A DNA stretch of 26,070 bases. Origin: a virus. The position numbers were made by a program, and so were the translations under genes. This document shows, one piece after another, positions 17,605 through 25,267 of the stretch. The first letter of the stretch is position 1; each line of letters begins with the position of its first letter. The notes under the pieces were generated by a model, which had not been told where the DNA came from, made no database searches, and saw nothing but the letters and a program-made list of their open reading frames with translations. Location: the IMG/VR virus record IMGVR_UViG_3300028553_000144, positions 1 to 26,070 of that record. The stretch is one strand, 5' to 3'.

Positions 17605-18299
17605 ATTACAATACTATAGATACAAACTACTCCTTTAAAATTAGAGAGTTGCTAGATGATCCAAGTGATGATCATAATTTAGACTATAAAGTAGTTGATG
17701 AAACATGGAATGAAAATGTTTATAGACTACATGAATATCAGTTTAAAGAAAATGCAGTATTTATTGATATTGGTGCAAACATTGGGTCTGTTAGTCTGTA
17801 TGTAGATAGCTTTAATAAGTTTAGAGAAGATGCAAACAAGATAAAAGTTTATTCAATTGAACCTGAGCCACACAATTTCTTCTTGTTAAAAGAAAATATT
17901 AAAAATAATCCAACTGAAAATATTACAGTAGTCAATAATGCTATTTGGTATGAACAAAAAAATGTTTTTATTACAAATAGAGGTGGTAATAGCAGCATTG
18001 TTGATGGAGGATTAACTGAATCTGTTGAGGTTTTAGCAATTACAATTCAAGACCTTGTTGAACGTTACGGTATTGATGAGATAGATGTTATGAAGATTGA
18101 TATTGAAGGTGCTGAATTTGATCTTATAATTAATACCCCCCCAGAAATACTTTCAAAGATTAGATATTTAACACTTGAGTTTGATAAATCTTTTGACGGA
18201 AGGTTTGGCATCATGATTGAAAAGCTTTCAAAACAGTTTGGCATTGAAATTTTAGGTAGTCCCGAAAGAGGAGGATATGTTTATGCAAACAGATACTGA
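17601..18299 (+). CDS. FkbM-family methyltransferase (232 aa)
   Basis: SAM-binding motif VFIDIGANIGSVS (53-65), an acidic residue in YSIEPEP (84-90) and the characteristic IDVMKIDIEGAEFDL (161-175). O-methylation of a sugar is the usual role. AGA is nearly the only Arg codon. Coupled upstream (ATGA) and overlapping the next gene by 23 nt. Confidence 0.88.
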   Translation: MNYNTIDTNYSFKIRELLDDPSDDHNLDYKVVDETWNENVYRLHEYQFKENAVFIDIGANIGSVSLYVDSFNKFREDANKIKVYSIEPEPHNFFLLKENIKNNPTENITVVNNAIWYEQKNVFITNRGGNSSIVDGGLTESVEVLAITIQDLVERYGIDEIDVMKIDIEGAEFDLIINTPPEILSKIRYLTLEFDKSFDGRFGIMIEKLSKQFGIEILGSPERGGYVYANRY

Positions 18300-19071
18300 G
18301 ATTGATTATCTAATTTGTATCCCTGTTTATAGAGTAACAGAAAGAATATATAAATGTATGGAATCTATAAGAGATAAAAATGTTTTACTTATAGATAATA
18401 GTGGAAACAGAGAGTGTGAAGTATTTGAAAAAAAGTATGGATTTCAGGTAGAGTATCAGTCAGAGAACATTGGGTTAGCAAGAGCATGGAATGTAGCATT
18501 AAAAAAGAATCATGATTGGACATTTGTTGTTTCATCTTCAATGTTGTTTAATCAGCCTTTTTCACATATCATTGATATGCTTAAAGACTTCAATGGTTTA
18601 ATGTTTAGAACACAGCATGGGTGGCATCTTTGTGGAATCAATAAAAAATTAGTTTCAGCAATTGGATATTTTGATGAAAATTTTTATCCATATAATTTTG
18701 ATGACTGTGACTGGGATCAAAGGTGCAGAATACTTGAAGAACAAGTTATAATAAACCCTGATTCGGATGTTGCAGTTTCTTGGCGTAGTCAGTTTGTACA
18801 TTCTAATACACCTATAAGTTATGTAATGAGAATAAACGCACCTGCTGCAGAAGTTGATGTATCATGTCAAATAGACGGCGGTGCAACAATAGACGGACTA
18901 AGAATTAACATTGAACCTCTTCATGATTACTTTAAGGCTAAATGGGGCGGAGATAGAACAAGAGAAGGTTGGGGAGAATATAAATATCCATTTAACGATC
19001 CTACAAAATCTTTAGACTATTGGCCAGTAAATGATATAGCGACATTAAAGAAAAACTATGGGTTAAAATAA
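18277..19071 (+). CDS. GT2-like glycosyltransferase (264 aa)
   Basis: GAGGAGG upstream; ATG 18277 or 18283. N-terminal GT-A-type fold (DYLICIPVYRVTERI...LLIDNSGN...ENIGLARAWNVAL), with DDCDWDQRC near 148-156 as possible metal/acceptor site, although a classical DxD is not obvious. Predicted sugar transferase. Stop overlaps the next ATG. Confidence 0.75.
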   Translation: MFMQTDTEIDYLICIPVYRVTERIYKCMESIRDKNVLLIDNSGNRECEVFEKKYGFQVEYQSENIGLARAWNVALKKNHDWTFVVSSSMLFNQPFSHIIDMLKDFNGLMFRTQHGWHLCGINKKLVSAIGYFDENFYPYNFDDCDWDQRCRILEEQVIINPDSDVAVSWRSQFVHSNTPISYVMRINAPAAEVDVSCQIDGGATIDGLRINIEPLHDYFKAKWGGDRTREGWGEYKYPFNDPTKSLDYWPVNDIATLKKNYGLK

Positions 19072-19736
19072 TGCAAACAATAGGAGTTTTACCAGCATCT
19101 GGAAAGGCCTCCAGAATTGGAGGAATACCAAAGTTTTGCCTACCTATTTCTGATGAAAGATGTTTGCTTCAGTGGCATGTAGAACAAATGCTAGAAGTAT
19201 GTGATGAGGTTCGTGTATCAACTAGACCTGAGTGGGTAAATATTATACAAAATATGGACATGAACATTAAGCTGATTATTCGTGAGCCATCAACAATGTC
19301 TGATGCAGTAAAGTTTATGATTGGTGAATATAACGATACCGTGCTTGTTGGAATGCCAGATACTTATATATTAAATGCACCTGTAAACATTTATAAAGAA
19401 ATGATTAAAGAAACCAATGCTGATATAGTTTTGGGTGTTTGGGAATGTGGTGATGAGTTAAAAGGTCGTGTAGGGCAGGTATTGTTATCTGGAGATAAAG
19501 TAATTAAGTCTGAAGACAAAGTAGAAGATTGTAATTACCCAGATATGTGGGGAACCATGATGTTTAGAAAAAACATGATTAGATATTTAGATCCAACCCT
19601 GGATCATCCTGGTAAACAATTAAAAGATTGGATATCTGATGGTGCTAATATATCAGCGGTAAAACCTGGTGGAAAGTATATGGATATCGGAACATTAAGA
19701 GGACTAAAACAATTATATAAAGAAATGGATTTATGA
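19071..19736 (+). CDS. sugar nucleotidyltransferase (221 aa)
   Basis: LPASGKASRIGG-PK (7-21) is the NTP-binding signature of NTP_transferase enzymes, GMPD (93-96) supplies the metal-binding Asp, and YMDIGTLRGL near the end fits the family. Probably makes an NDP-sugar (thymidylyl-, uridylyl- or similar) for the neighbouring glycosyltransferases; substrate not predictable. Coupled to both neighbours by overlaps. Confidence 0.85.
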   Translation: MQTIGVLPASGKASRIGGIPKFCLPISDERCLLQWHVEQMLEVCDEVRVSTRPEWVNIIQNMDMNIKLIIREPSTMSDAVKFMIGEYNDTVLVGMPDTYILNAPVNIYKEMIKETNADIVLGVWECGDELKGRVGQVLLSGDKVIKSEDKVEDCNYPDMWGTMMFRKNMIRYLDPTLDHPGKQLKDWISDGANISAVKPGGKYMDIGTLRGLKQLYKEMDL

Positions 19737-20767
19737 GATTAGGAATCATTGCAAGGTCTGACAACACTGGACTAGGTAATCAGACTAAAGAGCTTGTTAA
19801 AATGCTTAATCCTGATAAGGTTCTTCTTATTGATTCCTCGCAATTTAATGACAACACGCAGCATCCAGAATGGTATCAAGGGTACAATTGCTTGACTACT
19901 AAACGAGGAATGGCCTCTAAAGAAGAGGTATATGAGTTCATAGACGGACTAGATGTAGTACTTAGTTGTGAAATATTCTACAACAACTCATTTATTTCTA
20001 TAGCAAAGAAAAGAAAAGTTAAAACTGTTCTTCAATACAACTATGAATTCTTGGACTATTTAGCCAACCCAGACCTTCAACTACCAGACATTTTAGTTGC
20101 TCCAAGCCTATGGAACTTTACCGATGTTGTTGAAAAGTTTGGTGACAAAACCAAAGTAGTTTATCTTCCACCTCCAACAAGCATAGATTTATTTGCTGGT
20201 GCAAAAAATATTAATACAAGCAAGACTCACAAAAAAATATTACACATTGGTGGCAAGGCTGCTGTAAAAGATAGAAACGGCACAAGTACGGTAATTGAAA
20301 TGCTTAAGTATTCTAAGAGTGATTATCAACTTGTAATCAAGAGTCAAACCCCCCTAGATACAGAATGTGATGATCCAAGACTGGTCATTGATACCTCTAG
20401 TCCAGATACCAGAGAAAGCCTCTACGAAGGCTATGACGCTATGGTAATGCCAAGGCGGTATGCAGGCCTATGTCTACCTATGAACGAGGCTCTAATGAGC
20501 GCTCTACCCGTTTTTATGACCAATATATCCCCTAACAACAAGATACTTCCGCAGGAATGGCTTACAGACTCTAAAAAGATTGATAGGCTAATGACTCGTA
20601 TAATGCTTGATGTTTATGGGGGAGATGCTAAAATGTTAGCTAAAATAGTTGATAATTATTATGAAAGTGATATGAGTATTTATAAGGATCAGGCATATCA
20701 AATAGGATTAACAAACTTTTCAGCCAATAGTTTAATAGCAGGATATAGAGAATTGCTACAGCTTTAA
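19733..20767 (+). CDS. GT4-like glycosyltransferase (344 aa)
   Basis: GT-B fold: GIIARSDNTGLGNQTKEL at the start, and the donor-binding region YDAMVMPRRYAGLCLPMNEA in the C-terminal half. Last plus-strand gene of the cassette. Its end overlaps the convergent GT2 gene by 12 nt, with no terminator visible between. Confidence 0.82.
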   Translation: MRLGIIARSDNTGLGNQTKELVKMLNPDKVLLIDSSQFNDNTQHPEWYQGYNCLTTKRGMASKEEVYEFIDGLDVVLSCEIFYNNSFISIAKKRKVKTVLQYNYEFLDYLANPDLQLPDILVAPSLWNFTDVVEKFGDKTKVVYLPPPTSIDLFAGAKNINTSKTHKKILHIGGKAAVKDRNGTSTVIEMLKYSKSDYQLVIKSQTPLDTECDDPRLVIDTSSPDTRESLYEGYDAMVMPRRYAGLCLPMNEALMSALPVFMTNISPNNKILPQEWLTDSKKIDRLMTRIMLDVYGGDAKMLAKIVDNYYESDMSIYKDQAYQIGLTNFSANSLIAGYRELLQL

Positions 20768-21442
20768 ATCAAGCTTTTTAGATACTGGGATAATAAAATC
20801 ATTTGAAAATTTTTGTTTTAAGTTTCCTAATGTCATGAATGTTGCCTTCATATCTTTTATAAATTGAATATTTGTTTTAAGTTCTTTAATCTTATAGTCT
20901 GTAAAACTTAATACATAATAAGATAACCAAAGATCATCAATGATCCAATATTCTTCAGGGCAATCAAAAAAGTCGTCATTTAAAAATAGCTTAGAGCTAC
21001 ATATAAGTCCACCTGTTCCAGCGTAGTTACCTATTTCATTTTTTTCTAATTTTATTTTTCTGTTATATCTTTCTTCAACCATATGTGCCCAAAAAGATTT
21101 TATAGAGCCTTCTTCATATTGTTCGTGGCATTCCTGTATAAATGTGTCTGGAATAATTTCATCATCATCAATAAATATAATTTTTTCATATCCTTGCTCA
21201 GCAAGATCTCTTGCCAATAAGAATCTAGCGAACTGTTTAAATTCATTATGATAGTTGTGTACAGTTATATCAATACCTTTGCCAAATTTATCAAGGTACC
21301 CCAACAACTTTTCATGTCTATTAGAGTTATCAACAATATAAAAATCAAAATCTTTATTGGTTTGTCTTTCTATGCAACCCAAAGTTTTTTTAAGGTTTTC
21401 AAACCTTATATAAGTGCACATAATTAAAGCTGTATTTGACAT
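20756..21442 (-). CDS. GT2 glycosyltransferase (228 aa), minus strand
   Basis: GT-A fold: ALIMCTYIRFENLKKTLGCI, VDNSN, and FIDDDEIIP (near 89-97), a DxD-type metal site. Predicted to use a nucleotide sugar. Convergent with the GT4 gene; possible -10 TATGAT at 21451-21456 eight nt upstream of the start. Belongs functionally to the glycan cassette although transcribed from the opposite side. Confidence 0.85.
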   Translation of the reverse strand: MSNTALIMCTYIRFENLKKTLGCIERQTNKDFDFYIVDNSNRHEKLLGYLDKFGKGIDITVHNYHNEFKQFARFLLARDLAEQGYEKIIFIDDDEIIPDTFIQECHEQYEEGSIKSFWAHMVEERYNRKIKLEKNEIGNYAGTGGLICSSKLFLNDDFFDCPEEYWIIDDLWLSYYVLSFTDYKIKELKTNIQFIKDMKATFMTLGNLKQKFSNDFIIPVSKKLDLKL

Positions 21443-21467
21443 ATAATCCTATCATAGCATAGAAAGA

Positions 21468-21487
21468 GCCAGCCCAAATGGACTGGC
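21468..21487 (-). terminator. terminator of the minus-strand arm
   Basis: GCCAG-TCC...GG-CTGGC hairpin (7 bp with one bulged base) followed on the minus strand by TCTTTCT. Lies after the holin-like gene. Confidence 0.7.
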
Positions 21488-21505
21488 CCTAACTATTTTT
21501 ACTAT

Positions 21506-21781
21506 TTACTTAGCCTTTGGAGCAGCCTTCTTAGCTGCTGCCTTCTTTACAGGTGCCTTAGCAGTCTTTAGAGCCTTCTCTACTTCCTTAGCATCTGGCA
21601 ATACGCCAAACGCCTTGTCATTAGGGTTGATTGCTCTGATTGCTACTGGTGCAATTGCAGCAACTAGTGCTGTCCATAGATCCTTTGGATCTGTTACGCC
21701 AGCCATATAGAGTGCTAGACCTGATGCAAGTACTGAGCGACCATATGATGCCAGTAGTGCCTTTAGTTGTTCTGTATTCAT
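21506..21781 (-). CDS. holin-like membrane protein with Lys/Ala tail (91 aa)
   Basis: TAGGAGGAAAACA just before ATG. Two hydrophobic stretches (about 13-27 and 35-50), a loop with INPNDKAFG, and a C-terminal run of Ala/Lys/Pro repeats (VKKAAAKKAAPKAK). The layout matches small actinophage membrane proteins often called holins; the histone-H1-like basic tail is typical of the cytosolic end. Next to the XapX gene. Confidence 0.65.
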   Translation of the reverse strand: MNTEQLKALLASYGRSVLASGLALYMAGVTDPKDLWTALVAAIAPVAIRAINPNDKAFGVLPDAKEVEKALKTAKAPVKKAAAKKAAPKAK

Positions 21782-21791
21782 TGTTTTCCTC

Positions 21792-21950
21792 CTAGGATAT
21801 AACTCGTGTTAGTAATGTAAAGCCAATCCATAGACCAATAATTCCTGCGACTCCCGCAAAAACTGGTGGTGCTGGTACTGGCAATTTGAATGCTGCGAAC
21901 ACGACACCGCATCCAAAACCTGTTAATGTTGATAGAATAATGTCTTTCAT
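21792..21950 (-). CDS. XapX-domain membrane protein (52 aa)
   Basis: A frame other than the longest one: MKDIILSTLTGFGCGVVFAA followed by KLPVPAPPVFAGVAGIIG, the XapX signature (LPVPAPP---G--G--G). Two membrane segments. XapX proteins are small bacterial membrane proteins of unknown function. Overlaps the 21947 gene by 4 nt (ATGA) and carries the Shine-Dalgarno of the holin-like gene at its end, so it is translated with both. Confidence 0.8.
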   Translation of the reverse strand: MKDIILSTLTGFGCGVVFAAFKLPVPAPPVFAGVAGIIGLWIGFTLLTRVIS

Positions 21951-22357
21951 TCAACTTCCTCTTTTGGTAATAGTTTAATAAGATCTTCATAGGCAGTAGC
22001 AATTTTATTCATAGAGTTGTAATTAGGTGCCATCGCTATTATGTCTCCGTACTCTTTAAAGTATGATATTTCTGGATCAACCTGCTCAACAAACTTAGAT
22101 ATACCTGATTGAACCTCTTCAATATAATCAAATGCGGAATCACGAGAATCAGAAAGAAACTTAATAAAGCTTTCTTGATGCACATTGTTATCTAGCTTAT
22201 CATTAGATAGCATTAGCTGAGTAACTTTAGAATAGGCAGTAGCCATCTTTTTAATATCGTTCTTTAGTCTTAAAAACTTAATTGATAAAACTAATACTGA
22301 AAGCAAGGAAGCAAAAAGCAAAGAGCCAACAATCACTGTAACTTCTAGGATATTCAT
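21947..22357 (-). CDS. membrane-anchored coiled-coil protein (136 aa)
   Basis: N-terminal membrane segment (residues 6-27), then helices (LRLKNDIKKMATAYSKVTQL, SFIKFLSDSRDSAFDYIEEV). Similar short membrane proteins occur beside phage lysis genes, but no family is recognised. Coupled by overlaps to neighbours. Confidence 0.7.
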   Translation of the reverse strand: MNILEVTVIVGSLLFASLLSVLVLSIKFLRLKNDIKKMATAYSKVTQLMLSNDKLDNNVHQESFIKFLSDSRDSAFDYIEEVQSGISKFVEQVDPEISYFKEYGDIIAMAPNYNSMNKIATAYEDLIKLLPKEEVE

Positions 22358-22587
22358 TAATTTAAAGCCTCTCTTGTAACTAACACTATAGCACCTTCCA
22401 TCTCTAAAGCATTTTTAAGTTGAACAACATATTGTAATGCTGCAATCTTTTCATCATGCGATAATCCTACAAAGTGTCTTTCATCTAATTTTATCGTAAG
22501 AAAGTGCTCGTTGTCAATAAGTTGCACACCAAAACCTTTTGGTGCTTGAACGGCATGAAAAGCTCTACGCATTGAATCTGTATACAT
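22357..22587 (-). CDS. hypothetical protein (76 aa)
   Basis: taATG overlaps at both ends. Small alpha/beta protein (GFGVQLIDNEHFLTIKLDE; GLSHDEKIAALQYVVQLKN). Not recognised. Confidence 0.7.
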   Translation of the reverse strand: MYTDSMRRAFHAVQAPKGFGVQLIDNEHFLTIKLDERHFVGLSHDEKIAALQYVVQLKNALEMEGAIVLVTREALN

Positions 22588-22889
22588 TACTGCTTATCTT
22601 TCTTATCTACATAATGAAATAAATCTTCTAATGATTCCCAGCCTAAATCTTCTTTAACTTCTAGTGCTCCAAGAAAAATATCCCATGTTTCATAAACATA
22701 CTGTCTTGCCAATACCGTTGGCTCAACAAGTTCATTATCAATTAAAAATGCAATTGGAAGACCAATATCGTTGTATTCAATAAAGTCTTTAAAGTATTTA
22801 TCAGACTTATAGTCCATCCACAGTTCTCCAAGGATGGCACATATTGAATCAAAGCTGGTTACATCTTCTCCATTGTTAGAGATTTCCAC
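22587..22889 (-). CDS. acidic hypothetical protein (100 aa), paralogue of the 10077 product
   Basis: GTG start with GGGGTGAG upstream, overlapping the WhiB gene by 31 nt. ILGELW...YFKDFIEYNDIGLPIAFLI...EPTVLARQYVYETWDIFL matches the 10077 protein in order and spacing. Function unknown; its position beside WhiB suggests regulation-linked use, not shown. Confidence 0.75.
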   Translation of the reverse strand: MEISNNGEDVTSFDSICAILGELWMDYKSDKYFKDFIEYNDIGLPIAFLIDNELVEPTVLARQYVYETWDIFLGALEVKEDLGWESLEDLFHYVDKKDKQ

Positions 22890-23146
22890 ATCTCACCCCA
22901 TTTTTCTTTTGTTCTATGCTTACTAAACTCTCTTGATATTTCACCATTCTCTAAGTATATACCACCCCATACACCCCACTCTTTGCCAGATACACCGTTA
23001 GCAAAACATATTTTTTGCACTGGGCACGATTGACACAGGTTGTCTATTATTGGTCTAATAAGCTCATCATCTTCATATCTTTCAAAGAATAAATTGGTAT
23101 CTGTACCAAAGCAAGCACTTTCGTCTTTCCATAAGTGTTGCTTCAT
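22859..23146 (-). CDS. whiB-like: WhiB-family transcription factor (95 aa)
   Basis: Cys12, then C38-x2-C41-x5-C47 give the four [4Fe-4S] ligands, and GVWGG (58-62) is the WhiB turn; the C-terminal basic segment (SREFSKHRTKEKWGE) fits the DNA-contact region. WhiB proteins are specific to actinobacteria and their phages and act with sigma factor at the promoter. It may control the phage promoters described here; this is inference. Confidence 0.93.
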   Translation of the reverse strand: MKQHLWKDESACFGTDTNLFFERYEDDELIRPIIDNLCQSCPVQKICFANGVSGKEWGVWGGIYLENGEISREFSKHRTKEKWGEMWKSLTMEKM

Positions 23147-23148
23147 GG

Positions 23149-23358
23149 TTACTCCTTGTATTTATTTGGAATATCCCAGCCATTACGATCAGGTACGAAA
23201 GTCTTTGCCAAAAACCATTTACCATTACGACGAATTCCATTAATAGCAGTCTTGGCAATATCAGACTGCTTTGTTTCTACAACTGTCCAACCATCCCAAT
23301 GCAAGTTGTTGTTCTTTGCAACAATCTTTTCCATTGTTTTTAAATCTTTTACAATCAT
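23149..23358 (-). CDS. hypothetical protein (69 aa)
   Basis: Alpha/beta, with a basic C-terminal half (INGIRRNGKWFLAKTFVPDR). Starts 10 nt after the 23369 gene ends (AAAGGGGTAAAA leader). Not recognised. Directly upstream of WhiB (2 nt). Confidence 0.7.
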   Translation of the reverse strand: MIVKDLKTMEKIVAKNNNLHWDGWTVVETKQSDIAKTAINGIRRNGKWFLAKTFVPDRNGWDIPNKYKE

Positions 23359-23368
23359 TTTTACCCCT

Positions 23369-23719
23369 TTAGTATCGGAAAATTCCTACTTCAATGTTGT
23401 TTTTTTCTGCAGTTTTAACAAGTTTTGATACAGACTGATGTGGTCTGCTCAAGAAAGCAAGATAGTTTACACTAAGCATGTTTTCTTCAATCCAGGAAGA
23501 AGGAACATTGTAAAACTTAATCTTTCTTCCACGAGACTTCATTCCTCTTTCTGATAAATTACAAAACTCAGATACAAATGAGTTTATTGAAGCTGGTCCA
23601 GCAGAATAAACTATAAACTCTGTATCTCCATCTTGCATTCCAGAAAGGGCAACGCTCATAGCACGAAGAAAGACTTTATAATCATTAAAGTCATTCGTTC
23701 CATGCACTGCTACTATCAT
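23369..23719 (-). CDS. DUF2493/SLOG-like protein (116 aa)
   Basis: ATG at 23719 with GGGAA upstream is preferred; an in-frame ATG at 23731 is possible. MIVAVHGTNDFNDYKVF at the start recalls the GSRDF-D-Y signature of DUF2493/SLOG Rossmann-type proteins, here with GTND. Contains TEFIVYSAGPASINSF as a second strand-turn. A nucleotide-related ligand is possible; assignment is tentative. Confidence 0.55.
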   Translation of the reverse strand: MIVAVHGTNDFNDYKVFLRAMSVALSGMQDGDTEFIVYSAGPASINSFVSEFCNLSERGMKSRGRKIKFYNVPSSWIEENMLSVNYLAFLSRPHQSVSKLVKTAEKNNIEVGIFRY

Positions 23720-24110
23720 CAGAATTCCCATTCTTTAAGCTATCCAGTATGAATAGCATCTTATCAATATCTCGCTTTGACATATTGTTTGTGTCTACTG
23801 GCCTAACAGTTTCTGAATCTACTGATCCATCAACTGCATCTGCCACATAAAACATATTGTTGTGTACCCAATATGCGTTATCTTCTATTATCAGTACCTT
23901 GACAGTATTATTACTGACATGCTTTCTTGATTGAGAAAGTATTTTAGGTACCTCAAAAAGATCTTTTGGTAAAATGTTTTTTACTATTTGATGAATACTG
24001 CTTTGAGTATAAACAATTTTAGCAAAATACTTCTTACGCTTTTGTACTACTCTTATAATTATAGAGCAAAGGACTATAGATGTCAAGCCAATAAGCAAGG
24101 TTGATACCAT
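23691..24110 (-). CDS. single-pass membrane protein (139 aa)
   Basis: N-terminal membrane segment (residues 3-22) then a basic stretch (VVQKRKKYFAK) and a soluble domain (VKVLIIEDNAYWVHNNMFYV) with Asp/Ser-rich end. GAGG before ATG. Function unknown. Overlaps the 23369 gene. Confidence 0.7.
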   Translation of the reverse strand: MVSTLLIGLTSIVLCSIIIRVVQKRKKYFAKIVYTQSSIHQIVKNILPKDLFEVPKILSQSRKHVSNNTVKVLIIEDNAYWVHNNMFYVADAVDGSVDSETVRPVDTNNMSKRDIDKMLFILDSLKNGNSDDSSSAWNE

Positions 24111-24112
24111 TT

Positions 24113-25255
24113 TTAACCTCTAAAACTAAATGCGCTTCCAACCCATACTGTCTTTTTCTTTTCACGCTCAACAATACCTCGTGACCAAGAGAATCCTGCG
24201 TCTCCGCCCCATGCCAACCACATGATATATCCATTAGAAGGGTTTGATTGGTTTCCCCAATCCTTACCCTTCTTATCTACTTCATGGCGTGAGAAGTATG
24301 AGTACATTCTTTTAACAGTACTAAGAGATATAGTTTCTCCTCTTGCTAACTGCCCTGCACGAGTCCAGCCAACTGCAGTTCCTGCACCAGTGGCCTTGCC
24401 ATCTTCTTTAAACTTAATTGCTTTACGAGCAGCTGATCTTGCTCCTTCTGGTGGTGAGTAACCTTCAGCCTTTGATACTGAATCTGTATCGTATTCAACT
24501 GTGTCATCATCTTCCCATAAGTCATCTGCTTTTGCAGCAGGCACACAATTAGGAACCATTTTGCCATTTTTTCCAGGCTTCATTCCTCTTTGTACATATC
24601 CATCCCAACAAGGTGCTTGCTTGCTTACATTGCCACAGCAATCTGACTTCATTTCTCCAGCCTGACACATTGGACAGTTATCACAGTTAACATTTAATTC
24701 TTTACACGTAGGACATCCACAACCTTCATATTCTTTTTTAACTTTATCGTCTTCATCATAAGATTTATATGTTCCACCACGTTTTTTATATTCTTGTGAT
24801 ACCCACGCATTTGCTACTGCTGAAGGATAAACATCAAACTTTGCTTTTGCTTCAGCAATAATTCTATTATAAAGCTCTCTGTTGGATGGCTCACTACCAC
24901 CTTCACGCTCATCAATTATTTCTGCATAGTTAGGTTTTTCTGCTTTACCAACTGAGTTATCATAGGCGTCAGTGTTATTATTTGAGTTCATTGTGTGACC
25001 ATCCAAGGTTTCTAATTTTGTAGCATCACTATACATCATGCCAATACTATATGCGGTTTCTTCCCAACCGCCATCTTCTTCTTCATAAATTCTTACAGAC
25101 ATTGCTGGGTTATCTGGTGGCATAGAGACAAGAGAATATTCTGATCCAGGTGTGCCAAGTGTTCCACCCTCTACCATTATGTGCTCAACCATTCCATGGA
25201 TTATGCCTTCTTTGGTCATGCCCATGACAAAATTGCCTTCTTGTATGTTCAACAT
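24113..25255 (-). CDS. phage structural-type protein with Cys-rich insert (380 aa)
   Basis: Modular: N-terminal EGIIHGMVEHIMVEGGT-like part; AEAKAKFDVYPSAVANAWVS (134-153), a segment known in phage virion proteins (YPSAYAN type); a Cys-rich stretch at 179-237 with ten Cys including CPTC, CDNCPMC and CC; and a C-terminal domain (AVGWTRAGQLARGETISL..., GYIMWLAWGGDAG near 342-354) recalling head-maturation/structural fusions. The Cys-rich part could bind zinc. Predicted leaderless from an extended -10 (TGATATAAT) at 25262-25267. Role in the virion is inferred. Confidence 0.6.
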   Translation of the reverse strand: MLNIQEGNFVMGMTKEGIIHGMVEHIMVEGGTLGTPGSEYSLVSMPPDNPAMSVRIYEEEDGGWEETAYSIGMMYSDATKLETLDGHTMNSNNNTDAYDNSVGKAEKPNYAEIIDEREGGSEPSNRELYNRIIAEAKAKFDVYPSAVANAWVSQEYKKRGGTYKSYDEDDKVKKEYEGCGCPTCKELNVNCDNCPMCQAGEMKSDCCGNVSKQAPCWDGYVQRGMKPGKNGKMVPNCVPAAKADDLWEDDDTVEYDTDSVSKAEGYSPPEGARSAARKAIKFKEDGKATGAGTAVGWTRAGQLARGETISLSTVKRMYSYFSRHEVDKKGKDWGNQSNPSNGYIMWLAWGGDAGFSWSRGIVEREKKKTVWVGSAFSFRG

Positions 25256-25261
25256 ATAATC

Positions 25262-25267
25262 ATTATA
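25262..25267 (-). promoter_or_regulatory. extended -10 box of the 24113 gene
   Basis: TATAAT on the minus strand with TG one base before, 6 nt upstream of the ATG at 25255, overlapping the end of the previous gene. Confidence 0.55.

Noticed and set aside
20756-20767. Expected terminator between the convergent GT genes
   Set aside because: The genes overlap by 12 nt and no hairpin is visible.
21778-22002. 74-aa minus frame over the XapX gene
   Set aside because: Ser/Arg-rich shadow; the XapX frame has a recognisable family signature.
23135-23428. 97-aa plus-strand frame over the 23149 and 23369 genes
   Set aside because: Shadow of minus-strand genes with no start signal.
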